Below are positions 33,995-46,000 of a DNA stretch of 64,000 bases, piece after piece. Position 1 is the stretch's first letter. Every line of letters starts with the position of its first letter. The stretch is from Verrucomicrobiota bacterium. Its GTDB lineage: Bacteria > Verrucomicrobiota > Verrucomicrobiia > Opitutales > Opitutaceae. The notes below the pieces were generated by a model. That model was not told the origin of the DNA. It saw only the letters and a list, made by a program, of their open reading frames with translations, and ran no database searches. Made by a program: the position numbers and the translations under genes. The DNA lies in the NCBI GenBank assembly GCA_016235555.1, contig JACRKC010000115.1, positions 1 through 64,000 on the forward strand, given 5' to 3'.

Positions 33995-35038
33995 TCAGGC
34001 AAACTGCTTCAGGAAGCGGAGGTCGTTTTGGTAGAAGTAGCGGATGTCATCGATGCCGTAGAGGAGCATCGCGAGGCGCTCGAGGCCCATGCCGAAGGCG
34101 TAGCCGGTCCAGACCTCGGGATCATAACCGACGGCCTCGAACACGGTGGGATCGACCATGCCGCAGCCGCCGATCTCGATCCACGGTTTCTTCACCTTCG
34201 GGAGGTGCGTGGCGGTGAGGTCGACCTCGAAGCTGGGCTCGGTGTAGCCGAAGTAGTGCGGGCGGAACCGGGTCTTGGTGTCCTTGCCGAGGAGCGAGGC
34301 GAAGATGTAGTCGAGCAGGGCCTTCAGGTCGCGCACGGTGACGTTCTTGTCGACATAGAGGCACTCGAGTTGGTGGAAGTTGGCGGAGTGCGTGGCGTCG
34401 GTGGTGTCGCGGCGATAGACGCGGCCCGGCGACACGATGCGGATGGGCGGCGGCCCCTTGAGCATCGTGCGGATTTGCACGGACGAGGTGTGCGTGCGGA
34501 GGAGGTATTTTTCCTCGGCGAACTTTTTCGAAACGTTGCCGAAGCGGGCGGTCTCGGGGAAATAGAACGTGTCCTTCTCGTCGCGCGCGGGATGGTCGGC
34601 GGGCGTGTTGAGGGCGTCGAAGCAGTAATACTCGGTCTCAACCTCCGGGCCGTCGGCGACGGTGAAGCCGACCTTGCGCAGGATGCGGCACATCTCCTCG
34701 CGCACGAGCGTGAGCGGATGGTAGGTGCCGGGGCCGATGTCGGGGGACGGGAGCGTGGCGTCGACGGCGGGCCCGAGTTGCGCGGCGAGTTCGGCGTCGG
34801 CGATGCGGGCGAGCGCGGTGTCGAGCTCGGCCTGCAATTTCACCTTGGTCTCGTTGATGAGTTTGCCGACGACGGGCTTCTGCTCCTTCGGGAGCGCGCC
34901 CATCTGCTTCATCAGCGCGGTGAGCTCGCCGTGCGGGCCGACGTAGCGGGCCTTGGCGGCCTCGAACTCGGGGCGCGTTTTCAGCGCGGGCAGTTCGGCG
35001 GCGGCTTTGGCGAGGAGGGCGGAAAGTTGGTCTTGCAT
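33995..35038 (-). CDS. pheS: phenylalanyl-tRNA synthetase alpha subunit
   Basis: This is PheS, 347 residues, the catalytic class II subunit. The N-terminal coiled-coil tRNA-binding region (about 1-90) is followed by motif 1 near VREEMCRILRKVGFTVADGP. Next come LLRTHTSSVQIRTM with the motif-2 loop and FRPHYFGYTEPSFEVDLTA, then the motif-3 glycine/arginine GYAFGMGLERLAMLLYGIDD. It is followed by pheT after an AT-richer palindrome. A terminator between rplT and pheS suggests partial transcriptional separation from the ribosomal genes. Confidence 0.98.
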   Translation of the reverse strand: MQDQLSALLAKAAAELPALKTRPEFEAAKARYVGPHGELTALMKQMGALPKEQKPVVGKLINETKVKLQAELDTALARIADAELAAQLGPAVDATLPSPDIGPGTYHPLTLVREEMCRILRKVGFTVADGPEVETEYYCFDALNTPADHPARDEKDTFYFPETARFGNVSKKFAEEKYLLRTHTSSVQIRTMLKGPPPIRIVSPGRVYRRDTTDATHSANFHQLECLYVDKNVTVRDLKALLDYIFASLLGKDTKTRFRPHYFGYTEPSFEVDLTATHLPKVKKPWIEIGGCGMVDPTVFEAVGYDPEVWTGYAFGMGLERLAMLLYGIDDIRYFYQNDLRFLKQFA

Positions 35039-35057
35039 TAAATCAGGGAAGCTGGGG

Positions 35058-35130
35058 ATGAACCACGAAACACACTAAACACACGAAAAGGAAACCGCCT
35101 TTCGTGTAGTTAGTGTGTTTCGTGGTTCAT
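35058..35130. repeat. AT-richer palindrome upstream of pheS
   Basis: The left arm GAACCACGAAACACACTAAA pairs with the right arm TTAGTGTGTTTCGTGGTTC. It lies directly next to the rplT terminator, in the 5' region of pheS. Confidence 0.85.
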
Positions 35131-35169
35131 AAAAAAGAAGGACGAACCCCTGAGCGAGGCTCGTCCTTC
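35131..35169 (-). terminator. rho-independent terminator after rplT
   Basis: On the minus strand a stem of GAAGGACGA and its partner TCGTCCTTC is followed by TTTTTT (AAAAAA at 35131-35136 on the plus strand). It lies 48 bases after the rplT stop. Confidence 0.85.
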
Positions 35170-35216
35170 GATAATTCCGAGAGTGGAAGGCGAGCCGGCC
35201 CGGCTCGCGTGTTTGG

Positions 35217-35600
35217 TCAGGCTTTCTTGGCGGCGGCAGCCTTGGCCTTCAACGCGTCCTGGGCTTGTTTGACCAGGCCGGTAAAGGCCACCTCGTCGCG
35301 AATCGCGAGGTCGCTGAGGACCTTGCGGTCGAGGGTGATGTTGGCCGCGTGGAGGCCCTCGATGAAGCGGCTGTAGCTGATGCCGTTGGTGCGGCAGGCC
35401 GCGTTGAGGCGGACGATCCAGAGGCCGCGCATGTCGGCCTTCTTCTTGCGGCGGGCCGCGTAGGCGTATTGCCACGCGTGCTGGACGGCTTCTTTCGCGT
35501 AGCGGAAGAGCTTCGATTTGTTGCCGAAATAGCCCTTGGCGTATTTCAGCACTTTCTTGCGGCGCTTGCGCGACGCGGGGGAGTTGGTTGCACGAGCCAT
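35217..35600 (-). CDS. rplT: 50S ribosomal protein bL20
   Basis: This is bL20, 127 residues, a primary 23S rRNA-binding protein needed for early large-subunit assembly. It is strongly basic, and the typical KRRKKVLKYAKGYFGNKSKLFR and YAYAARRKKKADMRGLWIVRLNAACR segments are present. It lies downstream of rpmI with a terminator after it. The usual upstream partner infC is absent from this window. Confidence 0.98.
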   Translation of the reverse strand: MARATNSPASRKRRKKVLKYAKGYFGNKSKLFRYAKEAVQHAWQYAYAARRKKKADMRGLWIVRLNAACRTNGISYSRFIEGLHAANITLDRKVLSDLAIRDEVAFTGLVKQAQDALKAKAAAAKKA

Positions 35601-35688
35601 GTTTGGTTTTTCCTTTTGGTTGATCGCCGGCAGGTCGGCTTAGTTCACCTGCCGGGCGAAGTGATGGTTGGACGCCTCGGTTTGCGGG

Positions 35689-35886
35689 TTAGCGCAGACC
35701 GAACGGCAGGGCGCGGTGGAGCGCCTCGGCGTGGCCCTCGGCGACGAGCTTGTCCCGGGAGGCACGACGCTTTTGCTTCGTGCTCTTCGAGGCCAGCAGG
35801 TGCCGGAAGCCGGGCGTGCGGCGCACGAGCTTTCCGGTGCCGGAAATCTTGAAGCGCTTGGCGACGGACTTTTTGGTCTTTTGCAT
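35689..35886 (-). CDS. rpmI: 50S ribosomal protein bL35
   Basis: This is bL35, 65 residues, normal size. MQKTKKSVAKRFKISGTGKL and the basic middle KSTKQKRRASRD are diagnostic. The start is the ATG at 35886; an upstream in-frame extension to 35952 has no family support. It is the first visible gene of rpmI-rplT. In most bacteria infC precedes it, but here a mobile element and a divergent TsaB-like gene lie upstream instead. Confidence 0.95.
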   Translation of the reverse strand: MQKTKKSVAKRFKISGTGKLVRRTPGFRHLLASKSTKQKRRASRDKLVAEGHAEALHRALPFGLR

Positions 35887-35956
35887 GGAGGGAGCGGTCG
35901 AAAACAGAGAGCGGCCGGGGGCTTGGCAAGGGGAATTTTGCAGCGACTGCAACGAC

Positions 35957-36097
35957 GGGTGTGACAGGAAGTGAGGTCGGTAAACAGAGGCCTTGGCTGT
36001 AGCGGCGGTCTGCGACCGCCGAACGAGAACCCTTGGCGCATCGCCGGCGGTCGCAGACCGCCGCTACCGCTGGCTGACCTCACTTTCTGTCGCACCC
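35957..36097. mobile_element. MITE-like element, copy D, with 9-bp target duplication
   Basis: This 141-bp element begins GGGTGTGACAGGAAGTGAGG and ends CCTCACTTTCTGTCGCACCC. The inner arms carry CGGCGGTCTGCGACCGCCG, where compensating changes (TAT to TGC in both arms) keep the pairing. It is flanked by a perfect 9-bp repeat, TGCAACGAC, at 35948-35956 and 36098-36106. It separates rpmI from the divergent TsaB-like gene. Confidence 0.93.
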
Positions 36098-36193
36098 TGC
36101 AACGACGGCGGCACCCCGCGCGCCAACACTCGATCGGACGCAAGATCGGGCGAGCGCATTGACCCGGCGGCTCGAACGGCTCATCCCAGCCCC

Positions 36194-36841
36194 ATGCCAA
36201 CCTTGCAGCAGCTTTTCGCCGCGCACGCGCCGCTGCTCGTGATCGACGCGGCGTCGGCCCAAGTTCAAGTCGGGGTGCTCACCGGCCCGGCAGGGCAGCG
36301 CTGGGCGTTTTCCTCCGAGGAGGCGGGCGTGGGCGTTTTTCGAGTCTTGGACGCGGTCGGCGTCCGGCCCGCCGACTGTGGCGCCTGGATCTTCTGTGAT
36401 GGGCCGGGTTCCGTGCTCGGAATCCGCACGGTTGCGATGGCGCTGCGGGCCTGGGCGGCGATCGATCCGCGTCCGGTCTTCGCGTATTGCAGCCTCGCGG
36501 TTGTCGCCGAGGCCATCGGCCGCAGCGATGTCGGGGTCATCGCCGACGCTCGCCGCGACCGATGGCACCTCGCTAGGCGAGGCGAAAAACTACAGCGACA
36601 ATCACTCGCGGAGCTCCCAACAGAATTGGTCATGCCGGAGAATTTCCGCTGCTGGAGCGCGCCCCCCCCCGGCGTGCGCACCGTGCCCTACGTGCTCGAA
36701 AAACTGCTGCTGAACACCCTGGATGCGAATCTCTACCGCGAGGTGCCGGCTCCCGACGCGTTCCTCCACGAGGAGCCGAGCTATGTGACCTGGGTGCCCC
36801 AAATTCACCGGGCATCAACTGCTCCGCGCACCGGCGCTTGA
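36194..36841 (+). CDS. TsaB-like protein (tRNA t6A biosynthesis)
   Basis: This is a 215-residue ASKHA-fold protein resembling TsaB, the partner that supports TsaD in threonylcarbamoylation of tRNA A37. The N-terminal LLVIDAASAQVQVGVL aligns with the IDTSxxxxSVAL strand of TsaB. The central CDGPGSVLGIRTVAMALRAW matches the GPGSFTGLRIG signature, with relaxed residues. The C-terminal half is divergent. The start is the ATG at 36194 (MPTLQQLF); the open frame further upstream translates the mobile element. It may be an authentic but fast-evolving TsaB. Confidence 0.72.
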   Translation: MPTLQQLFAAHAPLLVIDAASAQVQVGVLTGPAGQRWAFSSEEAGVGVFRVLDAVGVRPADCGAWIFCDGPGSVLGIRTVAMALRAWAAIDPRPVFAYCSLAVVAEAIGRSDVGVIADARRDRWHLARRGEKLQRQSLAELPTELVMPENFRCWSAPPPGVRTVPYVLEKLLLNTLDANLYREVPAPDAFLHEEPSYVTWVPQIHRASTAPRTGA

Positions 36842-37088
36842 TCGAGCCTTGGCCTGTCGAAAGGGTCGCCCGGAAATAGATGCACCCGGGGTTGAGCGCG
36901 TGCCCAGCGGATCATCAACGCAGGCGCATTCTCTAAACTCTCCGCCGGCGCAGATATTGTGACCCAAACCGTCCCTATGGGGCTGGGTAAGAACTGCGTG
37001 AGTATTAACACGCATCCTCGTCATTCGTAGTTTCCGTGGGGTGAATACCCTAATCCTCCGTTGAAGTTACGGCCTACTCTGCCGATGA

Positions 37089-40000
37089 ATGGGTGCACTA
37101 AAAATGCACGCAAATCGGCGCACGCTCATCAGTCAGCTCCGTCACACGCGGCTGACCTTGGCTGCCGCCTTGATTTTTGCGCTTTCGACGGCCCGCGCAC
37201 AATTCACCTACTCCGAAGATTTCAAGAACGCGACGGCTGCCGGCTGGATCCTCAATCCCGCGGGAAATTCGACGCCTGCTCCGATCCTCACCTCCGGCGC
37301 CGCCACTCGCTCGGGCGACCCGGAAAGCGGCACGATCGATCCGTCCGGCTCGGGTTGGCTGCGCCTGACGAACAACACCCTCAACACACACAACGCGGTC
37401 TACTTCGACACCCCGATCCCCTCGGCCGGCAACAGCGTCACGATCCAGTTCGGCGTGAATCTTTTCGGCGGTAACAATTTTGCCAACACCGGCGCGGACG
37501 GCCTCACGTTCTTCCTCTACGACGCGAGCAAGACCTTCCAGGTCGGCGCCGACGGCGGCTCGATCGGCTACGCGCAGAAGACCGGGGTCAACGGCATGAA
37601 CGGCGGCTTCGTCGCCGTCGCCCTGGACGCCTACGGCAATTTCTCCGTCGCCGGCGAAGGCCGCGTCGGCGGCACCGCGAGTCTTCTGCCGAACTCGCTC
37701 TCCGTGCGCGGTCCCGGCCAGGGCACCAGCGGCTACAACTTCCTCGCCGCCACCGGCAATCGCGACCTCACCGACACCGGCAGCCCGACCGTCCTCGATG
37801 CCGGCGACGGCACCGTCCCCTCCCTGCCCTACACGATGGCGTTCCCGACCGCGACCGCCCGGCCGAATCAGAGCACCCAATACCGCAACGTCTCCGTCAC
37901 GATCGACGCCAACAGCCAGCTCATCGTCTCGATGCAATTCGGCGAGGACGGCCTCTGGTATAACATGCTCAACGTCGACCTCAGCTCGTTCGTGCGCCCC
38001 GAGCAGTTGAAGATGGGTTTCTCCGCCGGCACCGGCTCCGGCACGCTCATCACCGAGGTGGGCGGTCTGCTCTCGATCAACGCCACGGCCGGCAGCGGCA
38101 ATTTCATCTGGGACAACGGCCAGGGCCCGTCCAACAAGGTCTGGGGCACCGGCGCCAGCGATCCGCTCAACTGGGCCGGCAACACGAACCCCACCCTCAA
38201 GTCCAACGTCCTCTTCAACAGCACCTACATCTCGAGCGCCCAGAACATCGATGTCACCGGCAGCGACAAGGTGATCCAGAACATGTATTTCAGCGGCGCC
38301 AATTCCTACACCCTTTCCACGAGCGAGGCGCGCAAGCTGATCTTCGACTCCGCCACCATCGGCGGCCTCACCACGCTCAATCTCACCAACGACGTGAGCG
38401 GCAACACCTCGCACACCGTCGCGCTCGACGTGCAGATGAACCGCGCCCTCGACATCAACAACAACATCGCGCCCACCTTCACGATCAGCGGCAACATCGA
38501 CAACGGCGGCAACACCCTCTCGCTCAAAGGCACCGGCAACACCGTCCTCTCCGGCGTGATCAGCGGCACCGGCGCCCTCGTCAAAGCCGACTCCGGCACC
38601 ACGATCCTCAGCGGCGCGAGCCCCAACACTTATTCCGGCGGCACCTCGATCACCGGCGGCACCCTCCAGATCGAAAAAGCCGGCGCGCTTGGCGCCGTCA
38701 CCGGCAACGTCACCGTCGCCTCCGGCGCCACGCTCGCCCTCGCCGGCAGCGGCACCACCTTCGCCGCCAACGCCCTCACGCTCAACGGCACCGGCGTCGC
38801 CGGCAACGGCGCGCTCTACAACGCCGCCGGCAACAACACTTGGACCGGCACCGTCGCCCTCGCCACCGACAGCGCGATCGGCGCCGCCGCCAGCACCACG
38901 CTCGTCGTGTCCGGCGTCGTCAGCGGCAGCGCCGCCCTCAGCAAGGTCGGCGCCGGCACCGTCGCGCTCACCGGCACCAACACCTACACCGGCGCCACCT
39001 CGATCAGCGGCGGCACGCTCCGCATCGGCGCCGACGCGAATCTCGGCACCGCGCCCGGCACCGCCACCGCCGGGCACCTCGCCCTCGACGGCGGCACCCT
39101 CAACCCCACCGCCACCACCACGCTCGACGCCAACCGCGGCATCGCCCTCGGCGCGGGCGGCGGCACGCTCGACACCACCGCCGGCACCACGCTCACCTAC
39201 AACGGCATCGCCGCCGGCACCGGTTCGCTCACCAAGGCCGGCACCGGCACCGTCGTCCTCGGCGGCGTCAACACCTACACCGGCGCCACCACCGTCAACG
39301 CCGGCACCCTCCGGCTCGGCGGCGACACCGAGCTCTCCAGGTCCACCGCGGGCGCCATCGCCAGCGGCGCCACCCTCGATGTCAACGCCCGGACCGACAC
39401 CGTCGGCTCCCTCGCCGGCGCCGGCACCGTCGCGATGGCCGGCGGCGCGCTCACCGTCGGCGCCAACAACACCTCCACCACGTTCTCGGGCGTCGTGAGC
39501 GGCGGCGGCACGGTCACCAAATCCGGCACCGGCACGCTCACCCTGTCCGGCGCGGCCAACTCCTTCGCGCCCGCCACGCTCACCCTTGCGCAGGGCATCA
39601 CCCAGCTCGGCGCCAGCAACGTCATCAACTCCGCGGTCAACTTCGCCGGCGGCACGTTCTCGGTGAACGGATTCAACGACACGTTCACCAGCACGACGCT
39701 CAGCGCGAGTTCGATCCTCGATTACAACAGCCTCTCCGGCCTCCTCAATCTCAGCACCGGCACCTACTCCGCCGGCACGCTCACGATCAACAACTGGGCG
39801 GGCAGCACGAGCGGCGGCGGCGCCAGCCAGCTTCTCGTCAACAGCACCGGCGCCCTCAACTCGACCTTCCTGAGCAGCATCAATTTCGCCGGCTACGGCA
39901 CCGGCGCGCAGATCATCGACCGCGGCGGCGGCATCTACGAAGTCGTGCCCGCCACCGGCACCGCCTCCACCTGGGCGGTCGACGCCAACGGCAACTGGAG

Positions 40001-43000
40001 CACGACCACCAACTGGAATCCCAACGGCACCCCCAACGGCATCGGCGCCACCGCCAATTTCGCCGGCGCGATCACCGCCGCCCGCACCGTCACCCAGGAT
40101 GTCGCCGGCGCGACCGTCGGCTACGTGAATTTCACCAACGCCAGCAACTACACCCTCGCCGGCGCCAACCGCCTCACGATGGATGTCACCGGCGGCAACG
40201 CCCAGATCAACGTCAGCGGCGGCGGCGCCCACAGTATCAACACCGGCCTCACGCTCAACGACCACCTGATCATCAATCAGAATTCCGCCGGCACCTTCAC
40301 CCTCGGCGCCACCAACTCGATCACCGGCACCAACCGCAACGTCACGGTCAACGGCGCCGGCAACACCACCATCACCGGCACCCTCACCACCGGCACCGGC
40401 ACGCTGACCAAGAACAACGACGGCACCCTCACCCTCGCCAGCGGCAGCACGTTCACCGGCGCCACCACGATCAACGGCGGCACCGTCTCGCTCGCCGCCG
40501 ACACCGCGCTCGGCACCGCCCCCGGCGCCGCCACCGCGGCCCAGCTCACGCTCAATGGCGGCACGCTCAGGAACACCGCCTCGATGACCCTCGCCACCAA
40601 TCGCGGCACCACGCTCGGCGCCGCGGGCGGCACCTTCGAGACGGCGGGCGGCACCACGCTCACCTACGCCGGCGTCATCGCCGGCACGTCGGGCGGCGCG
40701 TTGAACAAGACCGGCGCCGGCACGCTCCTGCTCAGCGGCGCGAGCACCTACAACGGCGCCACCAACATCACCGCCGGCACCCTCCAGGTTTCCGGCTCGA
40801 ACACCGTGCTCTCCACCGGCACCGCCCTCACGGTGGCGGCGGGCGCCACCTTCGACCTCACCTCGCGCGGCGCCACCGTCGGTTCGCTCGCCGGCGCGGG
40901 CACCGTCACCAAAACCAGCGGCACCACCAACCGCACGTTCGCCCTCGGCGGTGACAACACCTCGACCACTTTCTCCGGCAACATCCTCAAGGCCGGCGGC
41001 ACCGGCACCCTCGCCCTCACGAAGAACGGCACCGGCACCCTCACCCTCTCCGGCACCAACACCTACGACGCTGTCACCACGATCAACGCCGGCGCCATCA
41101 ACGCGCAGAGCAACGCCGCGTTCGGCACCAGCGCCGGCGGCGTGACCGTCGCCTCCGGCGCCGCCGTCGAGCTCCAGAACAACATCACCATCACCGGCGA
41201 AGCCCTCACCCTCAACGGTGCCGGCGTCACCGCCAGTCCCGCCGGCGCCCTGCGCAACGTCTCCGGTTCCAACACCTGGACCGGCGCCGTCACCCTCGGC
41301 TCCGCCAGCACCATCCGGAGCGACTCCGGCACGCTCACGCTGACCGGCGGCATCACCGGCGCCACCTTCGGCCTCACCCTCGCCGGCGCCGGCAACATCG
41401 CCGAAAGCGGCATCATCGGCACCACCAGCGGCACCCTCACCAAGAACGGCACCGGCTACGTCACCCTCTCCGGCGCCAACACCTACACCGGCGCCACCAC
41501 GATCAACTCCGGCACCGTCGAAATTCAGAGCTCCGCCGGCTTGGGCACGAACGCCGCCGGCACGACGATCGCCAGCGGCGCCACCCTCGCGCTCTCCAAC
41601 AACATCTCCTCTTCGGAAGGCCTCACCGTCAGCGGCGCCGGCGTCGGCAACAGTGGCGCCCTTCGCAATCTCAGCGGCAGCAACACCCTCACCGGCACCG
41701 TCGCGCTCGGCGCCGCCACCTACGTCGGCGTCGACTCCGGCTCCACGCTCACCACCACCGGCATCATCTCCGGCGGCTTCGATCTCACCAAGGTCGGCAC
41801 CGGCACCCTCGTCCTGAACGGCACCGCCAACAACACCTACACCGGAACCACCGCCGTCACCGCCGGCACCCTCGAGCTCCGCCAGGCCGGTCAACTCGGC
41901 GGCGGCACCGGCGTGACGACCGTCTCCGACGGCGCCATGCTCCGCGTCAACGGCAACGCGCTCACCATCGCCGAAAACGTCACGCTCTCCGGCAGCGGCG
42001 TCGGCACCCTCGGCGCCCTCCAAAACACCGGCGGCAGCAACACCTGGTCCGGCAACCTCACGATGGCGGCGCACTCCGCCATCGGTTCCACTGCCGGCAA
42101 CACCCTCACCGCCACCGGCACCCTCGGCGGCGCCTACCACCTGACCAAGGTCGACGACGGCGCGCTCACCCTCTCCGGCGCCAACACCTACACCGGCACC
42201 ACCACCGTCCGCGCCGGCACGCTCACCCTCGCCAGCAACGCCCCCGTTGCCGGCAACGGCGCCCTCGGCAACGCCAGCACCGCCGTCCAGCTCGGCGACG
42301 CCTCCACCGCGGGCGCCAGCAACGTTTCCCTCCTCGCCGGCGGCTCCGGCGGCCTCACCATCGACCGCGCCATCAGCGTCAACAATTACGGCGGCACCGT
42401 CACCATCGGCGGCTCGAACACCACCGGCACCAACACCTTCACCGGCAACGTCGCCATCGCCAAGGACCTCAGCGTCACCGCCGCCACCGGCGGCGCCGTC
42501 GTGCTCGGCGGCGACATCACCGGCACCGGCAATCTCACCAAGAACGGCACCGGCACCCTCACCCTCGGCGGCAACAACAGTTACACCGGCAACACCGCCG
42601 TCTCCGCCGGCACCCTCGTCGCGGCCACCAGCAACGCCCTCGGCGGCGGCACCGGCTCCGTCACCGTCACCAGCGGCGCCACGCTCGGCGTCCAAGGCGG
42701 CGTCACGATTCCCTCCGGCCAGACCATCACGCTCAACGGCACCGGCTCCGGCGGCGTCGGCGCCCTCAACAACGTCTCCGGCAACAACACCGTCGCCGGC
42801 AACGTCGCCCTCGGCGCCGCCACCACCCTCGGCAACGCCGCCGCCGGCACCACGCTGACGGTTGGCGGCGCGATCTCCGGCGCGCAGAACCTCACCACCA
42901 CCGGCGCCGGCAACTTCGCGCTCAACGGCGCCAACACCTTCTCCGGCTCCCTCACCCTCAACGGCAGCACCGGCTCCATGCTCTCCCTCGGCGCCAGCGC

Positions 43001-46000
43001 CAGCCTCGCCAACGTCACCGCGCTCACCATCAACGCCGGCAACACCCTCACCCTCGGCGCCGGCAACCAGATCAACAACTCCGCCAACCTCATCCTCGCT
43101 GGCGGCACCTTCAACGTCGCCAGCTACAGCGCGACCCTCAACCAGCTCTCGCAGACCGTCACCGGCTCGACCATCGACTACCTCAACGACGGCTCCGTCC
43201 TCCGCTTCAACGCCAACGGCCTCGGCACCGTCACCGGCACACTCAACATCGCCAACTGGGCCGGCTCCCTCGGCGGCGGCGGCACCGAGCAACTCGTCGT
43301 TTACAGCACCGCCGGCGCGCCGAACGTCAGCGCCATCAACTTCAACGGCTGGGGCGCCGGCACCGCCACCACCATCGCCCGCGGCGACCTCGGCGCCGGC
43401 TATTACGAAATCGTCCCCGCCGTCACCGCCATCGACTGGAACGTCAACGGCAACGGCACCTGGGCTACCGGCACCAACTGGGTTGGCAACACCGCCCCCA
43501 ACGCCATCGGCGCCATCGCCCGCCTCGGCAATCTCGGCAGCGCCGCCCCGCTCACCACCAACCCCACCATCAGCGTCAACGCCGCCGCCACCATCGGCAC
43601 GCTCATCTTCGACAACTCCGGCGCCCGGAACTACACCATCAACGGCACCAACACGCTCACCTTCAACGTCGCCTCCGGCGCCGCCGCGATCAACGTCAAC
43701 GACGACGGCGCGCACACCATCTCCGTCGCCGCCGCCTTCGCCGACTCGCTCAACCTCACCAACAACTCCACCGCGGCGACCGGCCTCACCATCTCGGGCA
43801 ACCTGACGCCCACCACCGCCGGCACCACCCTCACCGCCACCGGCACCGGCCACACCACGATCTCCGGCATCATCGGCAACAACACCGGCACCAATCTCCT
43901 CAAGACCGGCTCCGGCACCCTCACCCTCTCCGGCACCAACACCTACGCCGGCTCCACCACCCTCCGCAACGGCACCCTCGAGCTGAACAACTCCGCCGCC
44001 CTCGGCGCCGCCACCACCGCCGTCACGATCAACGACGCCTCCACCACCGGCACGATGAACACCTCCCTGCTCATCGGTGCCAGCGGCGTCACCATCGCCC
44101 GCAACCTCACCGTCGGCACCCAAGGCGCCACCACCACCCTCGGCGGCAGCAGCAACTTCACCACCGGCACCAGCACCTTCTCCGGCACCGTCACCCTCAA
44201 CAAGAGCGTCGACCTCACCGCCGCCGGCACCTCGACCGTCAACTTCAACGGCCAGCTCATCGACGGCACCGGCACCACCAACATCACCAAGACCGGCACC
44301 GGCACCGTCGTCCTCGGCAGCGCCGCCAACAACTACGACGGCTCCACCACCATCAACGCCGGCACCCTCCGCCTCGGCGTCGCCAACGCCATCCCCAACG
44401 CCTCCGCCGTCGCCGTCGCCTCCGGCGCCACCTTCGATCTCAACGCCTTTTCCGAGACCGTCGGCTCCCTCGCCGGCGCCGGCAACGTCGCCCTCGGCTC
44501 CCCCGGCGCCGCCACCACCGTCAGCGCCGGCGGTAACAACACCAGCACCACGCTCTCCGGCGTGATGTCCGGCGGCGCCAACGCTGCGTTCACCAAGACT
44601 GGCACCGGCACCATGACCCTCTCCGGCGCCAACACCTACGCCGGCGCCACCACCGTCTCCGCCGGCACCCTCATCGCCGCCCACAACACCGCCCTCGGCA
44701 CCTCCGCCGCCGGCACCACCGTCGCCGCCGGCGCCACCCTCGGCCTCCAGGGCGGCATCACTGTCACCGGCGAGTCCCTCAGCGTCGCCGCCGCCACCAG
44801 CCCCAGCACCGCCAGCCTCGCCAATCTCTCCGGCACCAACGTCTGGACCGGCAATGTCTCCCTGACCGGTGCCGTCGCCAACGACCAGGTCAAGATCGAC
44901 GCCGCCGGCGGCTCGCAACTCACCCTCTCCGGCGTCATCAGCGAAGCCACCAACGCCAAGGTCGTCGCCAAGACCGGCACCGGCACCGTCGTCCTCTCCG
45001 GCGCCAACACCTACACCGGCTCCACCAACGTCGCCGCTGGCATGTTGGTCGCCGCCAACGACACCGCCCTCGGCACCTCCGCCGCCGGCACCTCCGTCCA
45101 GATCGGCGCCACTCTCGGCGTGCAGAACAACATCACCGTCGCTTCCGGCGAGACCTTCACTCTCTACGGCACCGTCGCCCCCCCGTCCGCGCCCAGCATC
45201 AAAAACGTTCAGGACAACAACACCCTCAACGGCAACATCACCCTCGTCGGCGGCATCAACACCGGCGTCGCGATCGATTCCAACACCGGCGCCCTCACCC
45301 TCAACGGCGCGATCGCCCAGACCAGCAACCCGAACTACGTCAACAAGACCGGTTCCGGCACCCTCACCCTCGGCGGCTCCTCCGGCAACACCTTCAGCGG
45401 CGGCTTCAACATCAACGACGGCACCGTCATCGCCGCCAAGACCGCTGGCGACGCCACCGGCGCAGGCGCCGTCAATATCGGCGACGGCATCGGCGCCGCC
45501 GCCTCCGCCACCCTCCAGCTCAACGCCGGCAACCAGATCAACAGCGCCTCTAACGTCACCATCGCCACCGACGGCAAGCTCGACCTCCAGTCCTTCAGCA
45601 ACACCGTCGGCTCTCTCACCATGGGCGGCGGCTCCGTCACCGGCACCGGCACCGCCACCCTTGGCGGCAACCTCACCTTCAACGGCGTCGGCTCCTCCAC
45701 CGCCTCCATCTCCGCCAACGTCAACCTCGGCGCCTCCGGCACCCGCATCGTCCAGGTCGGCAACAACGGCATCAACGGCGACTCCGACCTCGTGATGAGC
45801 GGCGCCCTCTCCGGCGCCGCCGCCCTCAACAAGACCGACCTCGGCACCCTCGAACTCACCGGCACCTCCGCCAACACCAACTCCGGCGGCTTCCAGGTTT
45901 CCGACGGCACCGTCCTCCTCAACAAGACCGCCGGCACCTCCGCCACCGGCTCCGGCCATGTCACCATCGGCGACAGCGCCGGCGCCGCCAGCACCGCCAA

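Noticed and set aside
31572-34034. 820-codon plus-strand frame over pheT
   Set aside because: It is a mirror of the pheT coding bias. PheT domains are clear on the minus strand.
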